A stretch of 64,000 nt of DNA, from positions 1-64,000 of the forward strand of contig CAZMZJ010000010.1 in NCBI GenBank assembly GCA_964570825.1, written 5' to 3'. The notes beneath the pieces were generated by a model. The model searched no databases and was not told the DNA's origin. It was given only the letters and a program-made list of their open reading frames with translations. Positions within the stretch are counted from its first letter, which is position 1. Each line of letters begins with the position of its first letter. The translations under genes were made by a program, and so were the position numbers. Positions 57,150-64,000 of the stretch are shown one piece after another. The stretch comes from UMGS1002 sp964570825. Its GTDB lineage: Bacteria; Bacillota; Clostridia; Oscillospirales; CAG-272.

Positions 57150-57913
57150 TGGTAGTATTCGAAAAACCAAAGGCGCTTTCTCCGGTGCCGTTCCACTATT
57201 GTCCGGGCTGCACGCACGGTATTGTCCACCGCCTTGTCGCTGAAGCAATCGACGCCCTCGGAATCGAAGACAAAACTATCGGCATAGCCCCTGTCGGCTG
57301 CTCGGTTTTTGCATATAACTATTTTGAATGCGACATGATACAGGCAGCTCACGGCCGCGCACCGGCTGTCGCGACCGGAGTGAAGCGCTCTCACCCCGGC
57401 TCAGTTGTCTTCACATATCAGGGCGACGGCGACCTTGCCGCCATCGGAACCGCCGAAACCGTTCACGCGGCGACCCGCGGCGAGAATATTACAATCATCT
57501 TTATCAACAATGCGATTTACGGCATGACCGGAGGACAGATGGCCCCGACTTCAATTCCCGGCCAGATCACCACCACGTCTCCTTACGGCAGAGACGTAAA
57601 GCTTCAGGGCAACCCTATCAGGGTTTGTGAAATGCTATCGACTCTCGACGGCGTGGCCTATGCCGAACGCGTGGCCGTCAACAGCCCTAAGGCTGTGATA
57701 AAAGCAAAAAAAGCGATACAGAAAGCCTTTCAGTATCAGCTTGACAATAAGGGGCTCTCAATCATCGAGGTCCTTTCCACCTGCCCCACAAACTGGGGAT
57801 TGACTCCCGAGGAGGCTCTCAAGTGGGTTGACGACAAGATGATCCCTTATTACCCTCTCGGAGTTTTCAAAGACATTGACGCCGCTGCCGCAAAAGGAGG
57901 AGACATAAAATGA
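57149..57913 (+). CDS. 2-oxoacid:ferredoxin oxidoreductase beta subunit (TPP-binding)
   Basis: TPP-binding beta subunit. HYCPGCTHGIVHRL holds the start signature, PVGCSVFAYNYF follows, and YQGDGDLAAIGTAETVHAATRGENITIIFINNAIYGMTGGQ contains the GDG-x-NN TPP/Mg site. Length 254 is usual for KorB/VorA. It overlaps the gamma subunit start (ATGA) and follows VorB without a gap. Confidence 0.95.
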   Translation: MVVFEKPKALSPVPFHYCPGCTHGIVHRLVAEAIDALGIEDKTIGIAPVGCSVFAYNYFECDMIQAAHGRAPAVATGVKRSHPGSVVFTYQGDGDLAAIGTAETVHAATRGENITIIFINNAIYGMTGGQMAPTSIPGQITTTSPYGRDVKLQGNPIRVCEMLSTLDGVAYAERVAVNSPKAVIKAKKAIQKAFQYQLDNKGLSIIEVLSTCPTNWGLTPEEALKWVDDKMIPYYPLGVFKDIDAAAAKGGDIK

Positions 57914-58455
57914 CGACTGAAATTCTTCTCGCCGGTTTCGGCGGTCAGGGCATTCTCTTTGCAGGCAAGCAGCTTGCAAAAACGGCTATGCACGACGGAA
58001 AAAACGTTTCGTGGCTTCCGTCATACGGCCCCGAGATGCGCGGCGGCTCGGCAAACTGCTCGGTGATAATTTCCGATAATGAAATCGGATCTCCCATCAT
58101 CAACCGCCCCGATATCCTCATCGCCTTGAATCTCCCGTCCTATGAAAAGTTCGAGCCGAAAATCAAAAACGGCGGCATCCTCATCGCAAACAGCACTCTG
58201 ATTTCCGACGTCAGCAAACGCGGCGGCAGTGGCGAAATAAAAGCATATTACATTCCGGCCACGCAGATGGCCTCCGACAACGGTCTTGAGGGCGGCGCTA
58301 ACGTTATTATCCTCGGTTTCCTTCTTAAAATCACCGGACTTTTTGATTACGACGAATTTGTAAATCTCATGGTCGAGGGCATTCCCGCTTCAAAGGCCCA
58401 GCTGATCGAGAACAACAAAAAAGCTCTCAGATTAGGGTATGAGTATTCAGCATAA
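57910..58455 (+). CDS. 2-oxoacid:ferredoxin oxidoreductase gamma subunit
   Basis: Gamma subunit of the same complex. The family pattern LLAGFGGQGILFAGKQLA at the N-terminus and SYGPEMRGGSANCSVIIS are clear. The 181-residue product ends the operon at a strong terminator. Four subunits (delta, alpha, beta, gamma) are thus complete. Confidence 0.95.
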   Translation: MTTEILLAGFGGQGILFAGKQLAKTAMHDGKNVSWLPSYGPEMRGGSANCSVIISDNEIGSPIINRPDILIALNLPSYEKFEPKIKNGGILIANSTLISDVSKRGGSGEIKAYYIPATQMASDNGLEGGANVIILGFLLKITGLFDYDEFVNLMVEGIPASKAQLIENNKKALRLGYEYSA

Positions 58456-58468
58456 ATATAAAACCATA

Positions 58469-58512
58469 TGTCAGGGGAAATTCCCATTCGGAATTTCTCC
58501 TGACACTTTTTT
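58469..58512 (+). terminator. Terminator of the oxidoreductase operon
   Basis: A 16-bp stem with one G-U pair (58469-58484 with 58490-58505) and a 5-base loop, followed by CTTTTTT. Confidence 0.92.
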
Positions 58513-58564
58513 CATAAAAGCCAATGCAAAAAACAGGAGCACGCGTTTTATCTTGTCGCATCTA

Positions 58565-58593
58565 TTGATTCATTTGTATTTTTATGCTATAAT
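58565..58593 (+). promoter_or_regulatory. Sigma-A promoter of the alcohol dehydrogenase gene
   Basis: TTGATT (58565-58570), 17 bp, TATAAT (58588-58593) with a TG extension. Confidence 0.82.
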
Positions 58594-58634
58594 TAGAAAC
58601 AATATTTTGCGAGAGGACAGTTGGGAATAAATCG

Positions 58635-59765
58635 ATGAAGTTTGATATAAACATACCTGTAAGGGTTATTTCGGGACGCGGCTGCGTGCGTGAAAACGCC
58701 GGGAAAGTCGCCGTTGGCAGGCGTGCTTTCATCGTGTGCGGCGCGCACGGAGCAAAGAAGAGCGGCGCGCTTGACGACGTCTGCGCCGCGCTGAACTGCG
58801 CCGGTTCGGAATATATGATTTTCGATAAATCAGTTGAAAATCCGCCTGTAGCCATGTGCCGGGAAGGCGGCCGCGCCGCCGCTGATTACGGCGCGGATTT
58901 TGTAATCGGCATAGGCGGCGGTTCATCGCTTGACGCCGCGAAAGCCGTGGCCGCGTTTGCTACCAACCCTCTTATCGAGCCTCTCGATATTTACGATCCG
59001 GCAAAACGCATAAAACATTCCCTGCCGCTCGTACTCATCCCGACGACCGCGGGAACCGGCAGCGAAACAAACCCTTATGCGGTGCTCACACTTCCGGACG
59101 GCAAGAGGAAGAAAACCTTCACGTGTGAGGATTCGTGGGCTAAAATCGCTTTTGTTGATCCTGAATACACCATGTCGATGCCTCGCGCAGGAACGATAAG
59201 CTGCGCTCTCGACGCATTTTCCCACGGTATAGAATCGTACCTTTCCCCCAAGTCCACCGATGTGTCTTCCATGCTTGCCATGTATGCGATGAAAAAAGTC
59301 TGGAATGTCCTTACCGCATATCCCGAGGATTTCACATATGAAATGCGCGAAGACCTGATGTATGCGTCGTGCGCGGCGGGAGCAGCCATAAGCATAACCG
59401 GAACCGGCTTCCCTCATCCGCTTGGCTATTCCCTCACTCTTCTTGACGGCGTTCCGCACGGCGCGGCCTGCGCCGTATTCGAAGGCGACTATATCGAATA
59501 CAACGAACGCACCGAGGCGGGTCTTGCCGGACTTGAAAAAATATACGAAGCGCTCGACGCAAAGCCCGGAGTTATGAAAGAATTCCTTCCGGCGCTCTCC
59601 GGAGTTGACCTAAAACTTACCGAAGAGCAGATAAGCGAGCACGTCGAGCTTGCATGCGGTGCGAAAAATTACGCAAACAGTCCGTATGTTATCAGCAAAG
59701 ACGAAATGTACGATATATACAGAAAGCATTTTTCGTCCGTAAGAAAAAGAAGAAAGGCGCAGTAA
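58635..59765 (+). CDS. Iron-containing alcohol dehydrogenase
   Basis: Group III NAD(P)-dependent dehydrogenase, reducing an aldehyde or oxidising an alcohol (lactaldehyde reductase and 1,2-propanediol oxidoreductases belong here). The dinucleotide loop is GIGGGSSLDAAKAVA, followed by IPTTAGTGSETN. The metal-ligand helices read CALDAFSHGIESYL, then GFPHPLGYSLTLLDGVPHGAACAV. GGGA lies eight bases before the ATG. araD follows five bases after its stop. Together with rhaA this suggests a link to deoxy-sugar or pentose breakdown, but the substrate is not readable. Confidence 0.92.
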   Translation: MKFDINIPVRVISGRGCVRENAGKVAVGRRAFIVCGAHGAKKSGALDDVCAALNCAGSEYMIFDKSVENPPVAMCREGGRAAADYGADFVIGIGGGSSLDAAKAVAAFATNPLIEPLDIYDPAKRIKHSLPLVLIPTTAGTGSETNPYAVLTLPDGKRKKTFTCEDSWAKIAFVDPEYTMSMPRAGTISCALDAFSHGIESYLSPKSTDVSSMLAMYAMKKVWNVLTAYPEDFTYEMREDLMYASCAAGAAISITGTGFPHPLGYSLTLLDGVPHGAACAVFEGDYIEYNERTEAGLAGLEKIYEALDAKPGVMKEFLPALSGVDLKLTEEQISEHVELACGAKNYANSPYVISKDEMYDIYRKHFSSVRKRRKAQ

Positions 59766-59770
59766 TAAAT

Positions 59771-60478
59771 ATGCTCGAACAGCTAAAAAAGCAGGTATAT
59801 GAAGCGAATATGCTTCTTGTAAAATACAATCTTGTTATTTTCACGTTAGGCAACGTCAGCGGGATAGACCGGGAAAAGGGTCTTATAGTAATCAAACCTT
59901 CGGGCGTCGACTATGACAAGCTCTCGCCCCTTGACCTTCCTGTCGTAGACCTTGACGGCAATATTGTCGAAGGCAATCTGAAGCCCTCTTCGGACACGCC
60001 GACACATATTTCATTATATAAATCCTTCCCAAATATCGGCGGTATAACCCATACTCATTCGATTTACGCGACCTCATATGCTCAGGCAGGCCGCGGCATC
60101 AAGCCGTTCGGTACGACCCACGCCGATTATTTCGGAGGCACGATTCCCTGCACACGGAAAATGACAATAAATGAAATTTCGGGCGACTACGAAAAAAACA
60201 CCGGCATTCTTATCGCCGAAACCTTTGCGGGAACTGATTATGAGCGTGTTCACGGAGTGCTCGTTCATTCGCACGGCCCTTTCACATGGGGCAGGGACGC
60301 GCATGACTCGGTTGTAAATTCGGTCGTTCTCGAAAGCCTTGCGCATATGGCATACAACACCGAGGTGCTTTCGGTATGTGTAGGGCCAAACGGCGGCATC
60401 CCCATGCAGCAGGATCTGCTAAACAAGCATTACAACAGAAAGCACTCCGGCTCATCCAATTCCGGTCAGAACAAATAA
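59771..60478 (+). CDS. araD: L-ribulose-5-phosphate 4-epimerase (AraD-like class II aldolase)
   Basis: Zinc enzyme that converts L-ribulose 5-phosphate to D-xylulose 5-phosphate in arabinose use. FTLGNVSGIDREKGLIVIKPSGVDY, then LKPSSDTPTHISLYK, and the zinc histidines in GGITHTHSIYATSYAQ and VLVHSHGPFTWG fit AraD closely. The ATG at 59771 is chosen because the upstream frame lies inside the dehydrogenase gene. The family also contains fuculose and rhamnulose phosphate aldolases, and the neighbouring rhaA leaves that possibility open, but the sequence reads as AraD. Confidence 0.9.
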   Translation: MLEQLKKQVYEANMLLVKYNLVIFTLGNVSGIDREKGLIVIKPSGVDYDKLSPLDLPVVDLDGNIVEGNLKPSSDTPTHISLYKSFPNIGGITHTHSIYATSYAQAGRGIKPFGTTHADYFGGTIPCTRKMTINEISGDYEKNTGILIAETFAGTDYERVHGVLVHSHGPFTWGRDAHDSVVNSVVLESLAHMAYNTEVLSVCVGPNGGIPMQQDLLNKHYNRKHSGSSNSGQNK

Positions 60479-60669
60479 TAATCTGACTGATTTTACCTGT
60501 ATTTTTCATTTTGTCTGCAATACTCTGTTCGCTCTCCTTCTGCCGGACAAACAGACGCTGCGTCCTCTTCGAACCGGGAGCCGGCATATACCGCATCGGC
60601 AGCGAAAAAATGACGGACAGAGTATGGATCGCTGATATGGAAAAGCCATAAGGAAATAAACGATATCAA

Positions 60670-60711
60670 AAAACCGGAAGAACTTCTGATTATCAAAGTT
60701 CTTCCGGTTTT
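60670..60711. terminator. Bidirectional terminator between araD and the nicotinate phosphoribosyltransferase gene
   Basis: A perfect 16-bp stem (60670-60685 with 60696-60711) and a 10-base loop, A-rich on the left and T-rich on the right. Confidence 0.93.
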
Positions 60712-60726
60712 GCTTGGGATTCTATT

Positions 60727-62181
60727 TTATTTTATGCTTCTCGCAGCTTTAAGCATATCGTTTTTGACATTCCAAAGCCTGTCAGAAAGGTCTACATAAT
60801 AGTTGTGGGGATTTGTGAAGCGCCGGACTTCTTCCCAGACACCGTTCAGCTCATCTTCGCTATGGTTCCTTATTTCGTTCAGCGACGGGAGGGCGTAAAC
60901 CTGCTTCCCGTTTCTGAACACCTGGACGAGCAGCTCTTCGGCGGTAAAGTCGGTCATGACCTTGCGCTTCCATGTGTATTCAGGATCGAAAATTTCAAGG
61001 GGCTTTGTGTCGTCGATTTTTTCATCCCATATGCAGATCAGATCAGCCTCAGCCTTGCCGCTCCCGCGTCCGCGCAGGCGGTAAACCTTTTTGAAATGAG
61101 GCGTCGTTATCTTTCCGACGTTTTCGCTTATTTTTATTTTAGGAATAATATTACCCTTCGCGTCCTCGACCGCGGCAAGCTTGTAAACAGCCCCGAATAC
61201 CGGATTGCTCATTGAGGTTATAAGTCTTTCGCCGATGCCGAAGGCGTCTATTTCCGCGCCCTGGCGGATAAGCTCGCAGATTATATATTCGTCAAGCGAA
61301 TTTGAAACGATTATGCGGCACTGCGGGAATCCCGCCTCGGCAAGCTTGGCGCGGACCTTCTGAGTAAGATATGTGATGTCGCCGGAGTCGATGCGAACCC
61401 CGCACTTCGTGATTCCGCGCGGCAGGAGCACTTCCCTGAACGCCCTGATAGCGTTCGGCAGCCCTGATTCGAGTACATTGTATGTGTCAATCAGCAGAAC
61501 CGCATTATTTGGATAAATTTCGCAATACGTCTTAAATGCAGTATATTCGTCGTCGAACATCTGCACCCATGAATGAGCCATCGTTCCGGTTGCGGGAACT
61601 CCGTAGCACTCGTCTGCTATTGTGCAGGCGGTGGCGGCGCAGCCTCCGATATATGCGGCCCGCGCGCCGAGAATGGCCGCCGCGGAGCCCTGCGCGCGGC
61701 GGGAGCCGAACTCGCTAATCGGTCTTCCTTTAGCGGCGCGAGTCATTCGTGAAGCTTTCGTCGCGATAAGCGACTGATGGTTCAGCTCCATAAGAATGTA
61801 GGTTTCGATGAACTGAGCCTGTATCGCCGGCGCGCGTACAGTTATCAGCGGTTCGCCCGGGAAAACGACCGTCCCTTCCGGCACCGCCCAGATGTCTCCG
61901 GTAAACCTGAAATTTTTAAGATATCCGAGAAACTCTTCGGAAAAAAAGCCTTTCGAACGCAGGTAAGCTATATCTTCATCGTCAAACCTGAGATCATTGA
62001 TATAATTTACAATCTGTTCGAGACCGGCGGCGATTGAATACCCCCCGTTGTCGGGGTTGTTGCGGTAAAATGCGTCAAAGTAGACGATTTTGTCTTTGAG
62101 ACCGGACTGAAAATAGCCGTTGCCCATCGTCAGTTCATAGAAATCGCAGAGCATCGTAAGATTATGTGAAATATCCTTCAT
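60727..62181 (-). CDS. pncB: Nicotinate phosphoribosyltransferase
   Basis: ATP-dependent enzyme that makes nicotinate mononucleotide from nicotinate and PRPP (Preiss-Handler NAD salvage). LCDFYELTMGNGYFQSG near the N-terminus, EFGSRRAQGS, GTMAHSWVQMF with the catalytic histidine, and CGVRIDSGD are diagnostic. The ATG at 62181 (MKDISHN) has AGGA just upstream; an in-frame start at 62241 overlaps the leader. TATACT with a TG extension at 62254-62259 is a candidate -10 box on the minus strand. Confidence 0.94.
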   Translation of the reverse strand: MKDISHNLTMLCDFYELTMGNGYFQSGLKDKIVYFDAFYRNNPDNGGYSIAAGLEQIVNYINDLRFDDEDIAYLRSKGFFSEEFLGYLKNFRFTGDIWAVPEGTVVFPGEPLITVRAPAIQAQFIETYILMELNHQSLIATKASRMTRAAKGRPISEFGSRRAQGSAAAILGARAAYIGGCAATACTIADECYGVPATGTMAHSWVQMFDDEYTAFKTYCEIYPNNAVLLIDTYNVLESGLPNAIRAFREVLLPRGITKCGVRIDSGDITYLTQKVRAKLAEAGFPQCRIIVSNSLDEYIICELIRQGAEIDAFGIGERLITSMSNPVFGAVYKLAAVEDAKGNIIPKIKISENVGKITTPHFKKVYRLRGRGSGKAEADLICIWDEKIDDTKPLEIFDPEYTWKRKVMTDFTAEELLVQVFRNGKQVYALPSLNEIRNHSEDELNGVWEEVRRFTNPHNYYVDLSDRLWNVKNDMLKAARSIK

Positions 62182-62308
62182 TTTCCTGCCAAACCTTTCC
62201 GCAGCAAGACACATCATCAGGCTGCACACAGTTCTAAACAATATTTGTTAAACAGTATATCACACTTTTAACGTCAATGCAATTATATCTTAACATTTCT
62301 TAATTTTG

Positions 62309-62337
62309 TTGAAATATCTGCGCGTTTATGTTAGAAT
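62309..62337 (+). promoter_or_regulatory. Sigma-A promoter of rhaA
   Basis: TTGAAA (62309-62314) and TAGAAT (62332-62337), 17 bp apart. Transcription is predicted to start at about 62344. Confidence 0.8.
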
Positions 62338-62342
62338 GTTAT

Positions 62343-62448
62343 TGCTTATGATCTTATGACCGCTTGATATTAAGGCGGGCCGAAAAGCAAGGCCTGCACT
62401 TTACAAAGCATAAGCAGCTTTATATAAAAATCCGCCGGCAAAGCCGGC
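62343..62448 (+). promoter_or_regulatory. Structured rhaA leader, candidate cis-regulatory RNA
   Basis: The predicted leader begins with TGCTTATG (62343-62350), exactly complementary to CATAAGCA (62409-62416), closing a 74-nt domain. Inside is GCGGGCC/GGCCTGC (62375-62397, one G-U). Downstream is GCCGGC-AAA-GCCGGC (62434-62448), 15 bases before AGGAGG. This resembles an aptamer-plus-expression-platform layout, but it matches no riboswitch class I know. Confidence 0.5.
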
Positions 62449-62473
62449 ATGCAATCAATATTCAGGAGGTATT

Positions 62474-63727
62474 ATGTCAATTTTTTCGGGTTATTCTTCG
62501 GCACGTGAAAAATATTCTAAGCTCGGCGTCGACACCGACAAAGCTATTGAAAAACTGCTCAGCATTCCGATATCGCTGCATTGCTGGCAGGGTGATGACG
62601 TACGCGGCTTTGAAGGAGCAAAATCGCTTGACGGCGGCATTCAGGCAACGGGAAACTATCCCGGAGCGGCGCGTAATCCCAACGAGCTGATGGCCGACAT
62701 TGATTTCGTACTTGCGCACGTTCCCGGCAAGCACCGCATAAATCTTCATGCCTGCTATGCGATATTCGAGAACGGAGAATCTGCCGACCGCGACCGCCTC
62801 GAGCCGCGCCATTTCAAAAAGTGGGTTGAGTTTGCAAAATCCCGGGGCCTCGGCCTTGACTTTAATCCCACCTGCTTCTCGCATCCCATGGCAAAGGGGC
62901 TTACTCTCTCAAGCCCGGACGAAAACGTCCGTCAGTTCTGGATACGCCACTGCATCGCCTGCCTGCGCATATCCGAGTACTTTGCCCGCGAGCTCGGGAC
63001 GCCATGCCTTATGAACATATGGATTCCGGACGGCTTCAAGGACATCCCGGCAGACCGCATCTCCCCGCGCGCCCGCTTTGCAGACTCGCTTGACAAAATA
63101 CTTGCGGCCGGTTTTGACCGCAAGCTGGTTTATGTATCGCTCGAGTCAAAGGTATTCGGCATCGGACTTGAGTCGTATACTGTGGGTTCAAGCGAATTTT
63201 GCATAAACTATGCCGCATCCCGCGGAATAATTCCGCTGATGGACAACGGGCATTACCACCCCACCGAATCCGTAGCCGATAAAATTCCGTCCATGCTGCT
63301 TTTCTCGGATAAAATCGCGCTCCATGTGACCCGCGCCGTACGCTGGGACAGCGACCATGTTGTGCGTTTTGACGACGAAACCCGTGATATCGCCAATGAA
63401 ATAGTACGCTGCCGCGCGCTTGACCGTGTTTTCCTCGCTCTTGACTACTTTGACGCCAGTATAAACCGCACTGCAGCCTGGATTCTCGGCATGAGAAATA
63501 TGCAGAAGGCGCTGCTCTCAGCTCTTCTCACGCCTCACGATAAACTTGCCGAACTCCAGAATTCCGGAAACCTGACCGAGCTTCTCGTCATGCAGGAAGA
63601 GCTGAAGACGATGCCCCTCGGGGACGTCTGGGCTGAATTCTGCCGCTCTGCCAAGGCTGAGCCGGGCGAAAAGTGGTTCCGTGATGTCGAAGAGTATGAA
63701 AAAAATGTGCTGAGCTTAAGAAAATAA
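62474..63727 (+). CDS. rhaA: L-rhamnose isomerase
   Basis: Converts L-rhamnose to L-rhamnulose, first step of rhamnose catabolism. The whole 417-residue sequence follows RhaA: IPISLHCWQGDDVRGFE, GNYPGAARNPNELMADID, DFNPTCFSHPMAKGLTLSSPD, NIWIPDGFKDIPADR and LMDNGHYHPTE with metal-binding residues. AGGAGG is four bases before the ATG. It is followed after 29 bp by a glycosidase gene. Rhamnulokinase and rhamnulose-phosphate aldolase are not in the window. Confidence 0.96.
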   Translation: MSIFSGYSSAREKYSKLGVDTDKAIEKLLSIPISLHCWQGDDVRGFEGAKSLDGGIQATGNYPGAARNPNELMADIDFVLAHVPGKHRINLHACYAIFENGESADRDRLEPRHFKKWVEFAKSRGLGLDFNPTCFSHPMAKGLTLSSPDENVRQFWIRHCIACLRISEYFARELGTPCLMNIWIPDGFKDIPADRISPRARFADSLDKILAAGFDRKLVYVSLESKVFGIGLESYTVGSSEFCINYAASRGIIPLMDNGHYHPTESVADKIPSMLLFSDKIALHVTRAVRWDSDHVVRFDDETRDIANEIVRCRALDRVFLALDYFDASINRTAAWILGMRNMQKALLSALLTPHDKLAELQNSGNLTELLVMQEELKTMPLGDVWAEFCRSAKAEPGEKWFRDVEEYEKNVLSLRK

Positions 63728-63756
63728 CATAATAATCCCGTAAGGAGAAACCAAGA

Positions 63757-64000
63757 ATGCTTTACAAAAAAAATTCCTCACCGTCGCTTCCGGACGAGCT
63801 GTTCAAAAACCCCACAAGCGAATACCGCGGAACGCCGTTCTGGTCATGGAACTGCAAGCTTGACAAAAACGAGCTTATGTGGCAGATTGAAATGCTAAAA
63901 GAGATGGGCTTCGGCGGCTTCCATATGCACGTCCGCTCCGGCATGGCGACTCCATACCTCGGCGAAGAATTTATGGATCTTGTCGCTTCGTGCGTGGACA
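63757..64000 (+). CDS. Probable glycoside hydrolase (GH106-like rhamnosidase?), N-terminal part
   Basis: Cut by the window edge after 81 codons. The text FKNPTSEYRGTPFWSWN, then ELMWQIEMLKEMGFGGFHMHVRSGM and TPYLGEEFMDLV is the start pattern of large glycosyl hydrolases that include GH106 alpha-L-rhamnosidases. There is no signal peptide at the N-terminus. GGAG lies nine bases before the ATG. Location behind rhaA supports release of rhamnose from oligosaccharides inside the cell, but the activity is inferred from context. Confidence 0.72.
   Translation, partial: MLYKKNSSPSLPDELFKNPTSEYRGTPFWSWNCKLDKNELMWQIEMLKEMGFGGFHMHVRSGMATPYLGEEFMDLVASCVD

Noticed and set aside
60479..60669. Small gene after araD
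   Set aside because: Short frames there lack ribosome-binding sites and family resemblance; only the terminator beyond is convincing.

Overview
The window looks like chromosomal DNA from an uncultured, endospore-forming member of the Clostridia (Bacillota). The evidence is an intact sporulation sigma factor SigK, spoVAD/spoVAE, yabP/yabQ/spoVB, a MraZ-headed dcw cluster, diadenylate cyclase CdaA with CdaR, a HemZ-type radical SAM enzyme, ferredoxin-dependent 2-oxoacid oxidoreductase genes and a family-4 uracil-DNA glycosylase. MurE keeps the arginine of the meso-DAP signature. A run of ten Ns at 14798-14807 marks a contig join, so this is probably a draft or metagenome assembly. I saw no rRNA, tRNA, CRISPR, prophage or insertion sequence.

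Layout. 1-12.9 kb (minus strand): ftsZ (cut by the window edge), then, across a terminator, a dcw operon read mraZ-rsmH-ftsL-spoVD/ftsI-murE-murF-mraY-ftsW-murG-ftsQ. It starts at a clear sigma-A promoter followed by an array of 10-bp repeats that looks like the MraZ operator. murD, murC and ftsA are absent from the cluster. 13-18 kb (minus): a YhcC-type radical SAM gene, a type Ic aspartate aminotransferase interrupted only by the assembly gap, and a DinG/XPD-like helicase. 18.1-25.4 kb: mecA and a uracil-DNA glycosylase (plus), a PPi-type phosphofructokinase (minus), sigK (plus), spoVAD-spoVAE (minus), an aldose epimerase with uridine phosphorylase (plus) and a cell-wall amidase (minus). 25.6-31 kb: asd, plsY, a Thr-rich secreted protein with a consensus promoter, an Eis-like acetyltransferase and ispE. 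30.6-36.9 kb (plus): AI-2E-type exporter, htpG, a prephenate-dehydratase-derived protein lacking one lobe, a TSCPD protein and a phosphosugar mutase.

37-54.9 kb (all minus): spoVB-mazG-hup-rqcP-yabP-yabQ-divIC, the order conserved around the Bacillus yab genes; then udk-like kinase with mtaD, relA-dtd-hemZ, recJ, and cdaA-cdaR-flavoprotein-RseC. 55.1-58.5 kb (plus): a P-loop NTPase gene leads a ferredoxin/VorB/beta/gamma 2-oxoacid oxidoreductase operon. 58.6-64 kb: iron alcohol dehydrogenase with araD, nicotinate phosphoribosyltransferase (minus), then rhaA behind a structured leader and the start of a glycosidase gene, suggesting plant-sugar use (rhamnose/arabinose).

The most unusual items are the half-prephenate-dehydratase plus ACT-like protein, the NTPase of the oxidoreductase operon, the rhaA leader RNA, the phased MraZ operator, and short tandem repeats just upstream of several minus-strand genes. 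Promoters are unusually easy to read: most candidates have exactly 17-bp spacers, and several of them rule out longer upstream starts. All functional calls come from reading protein motifs by eye; no database search was run.
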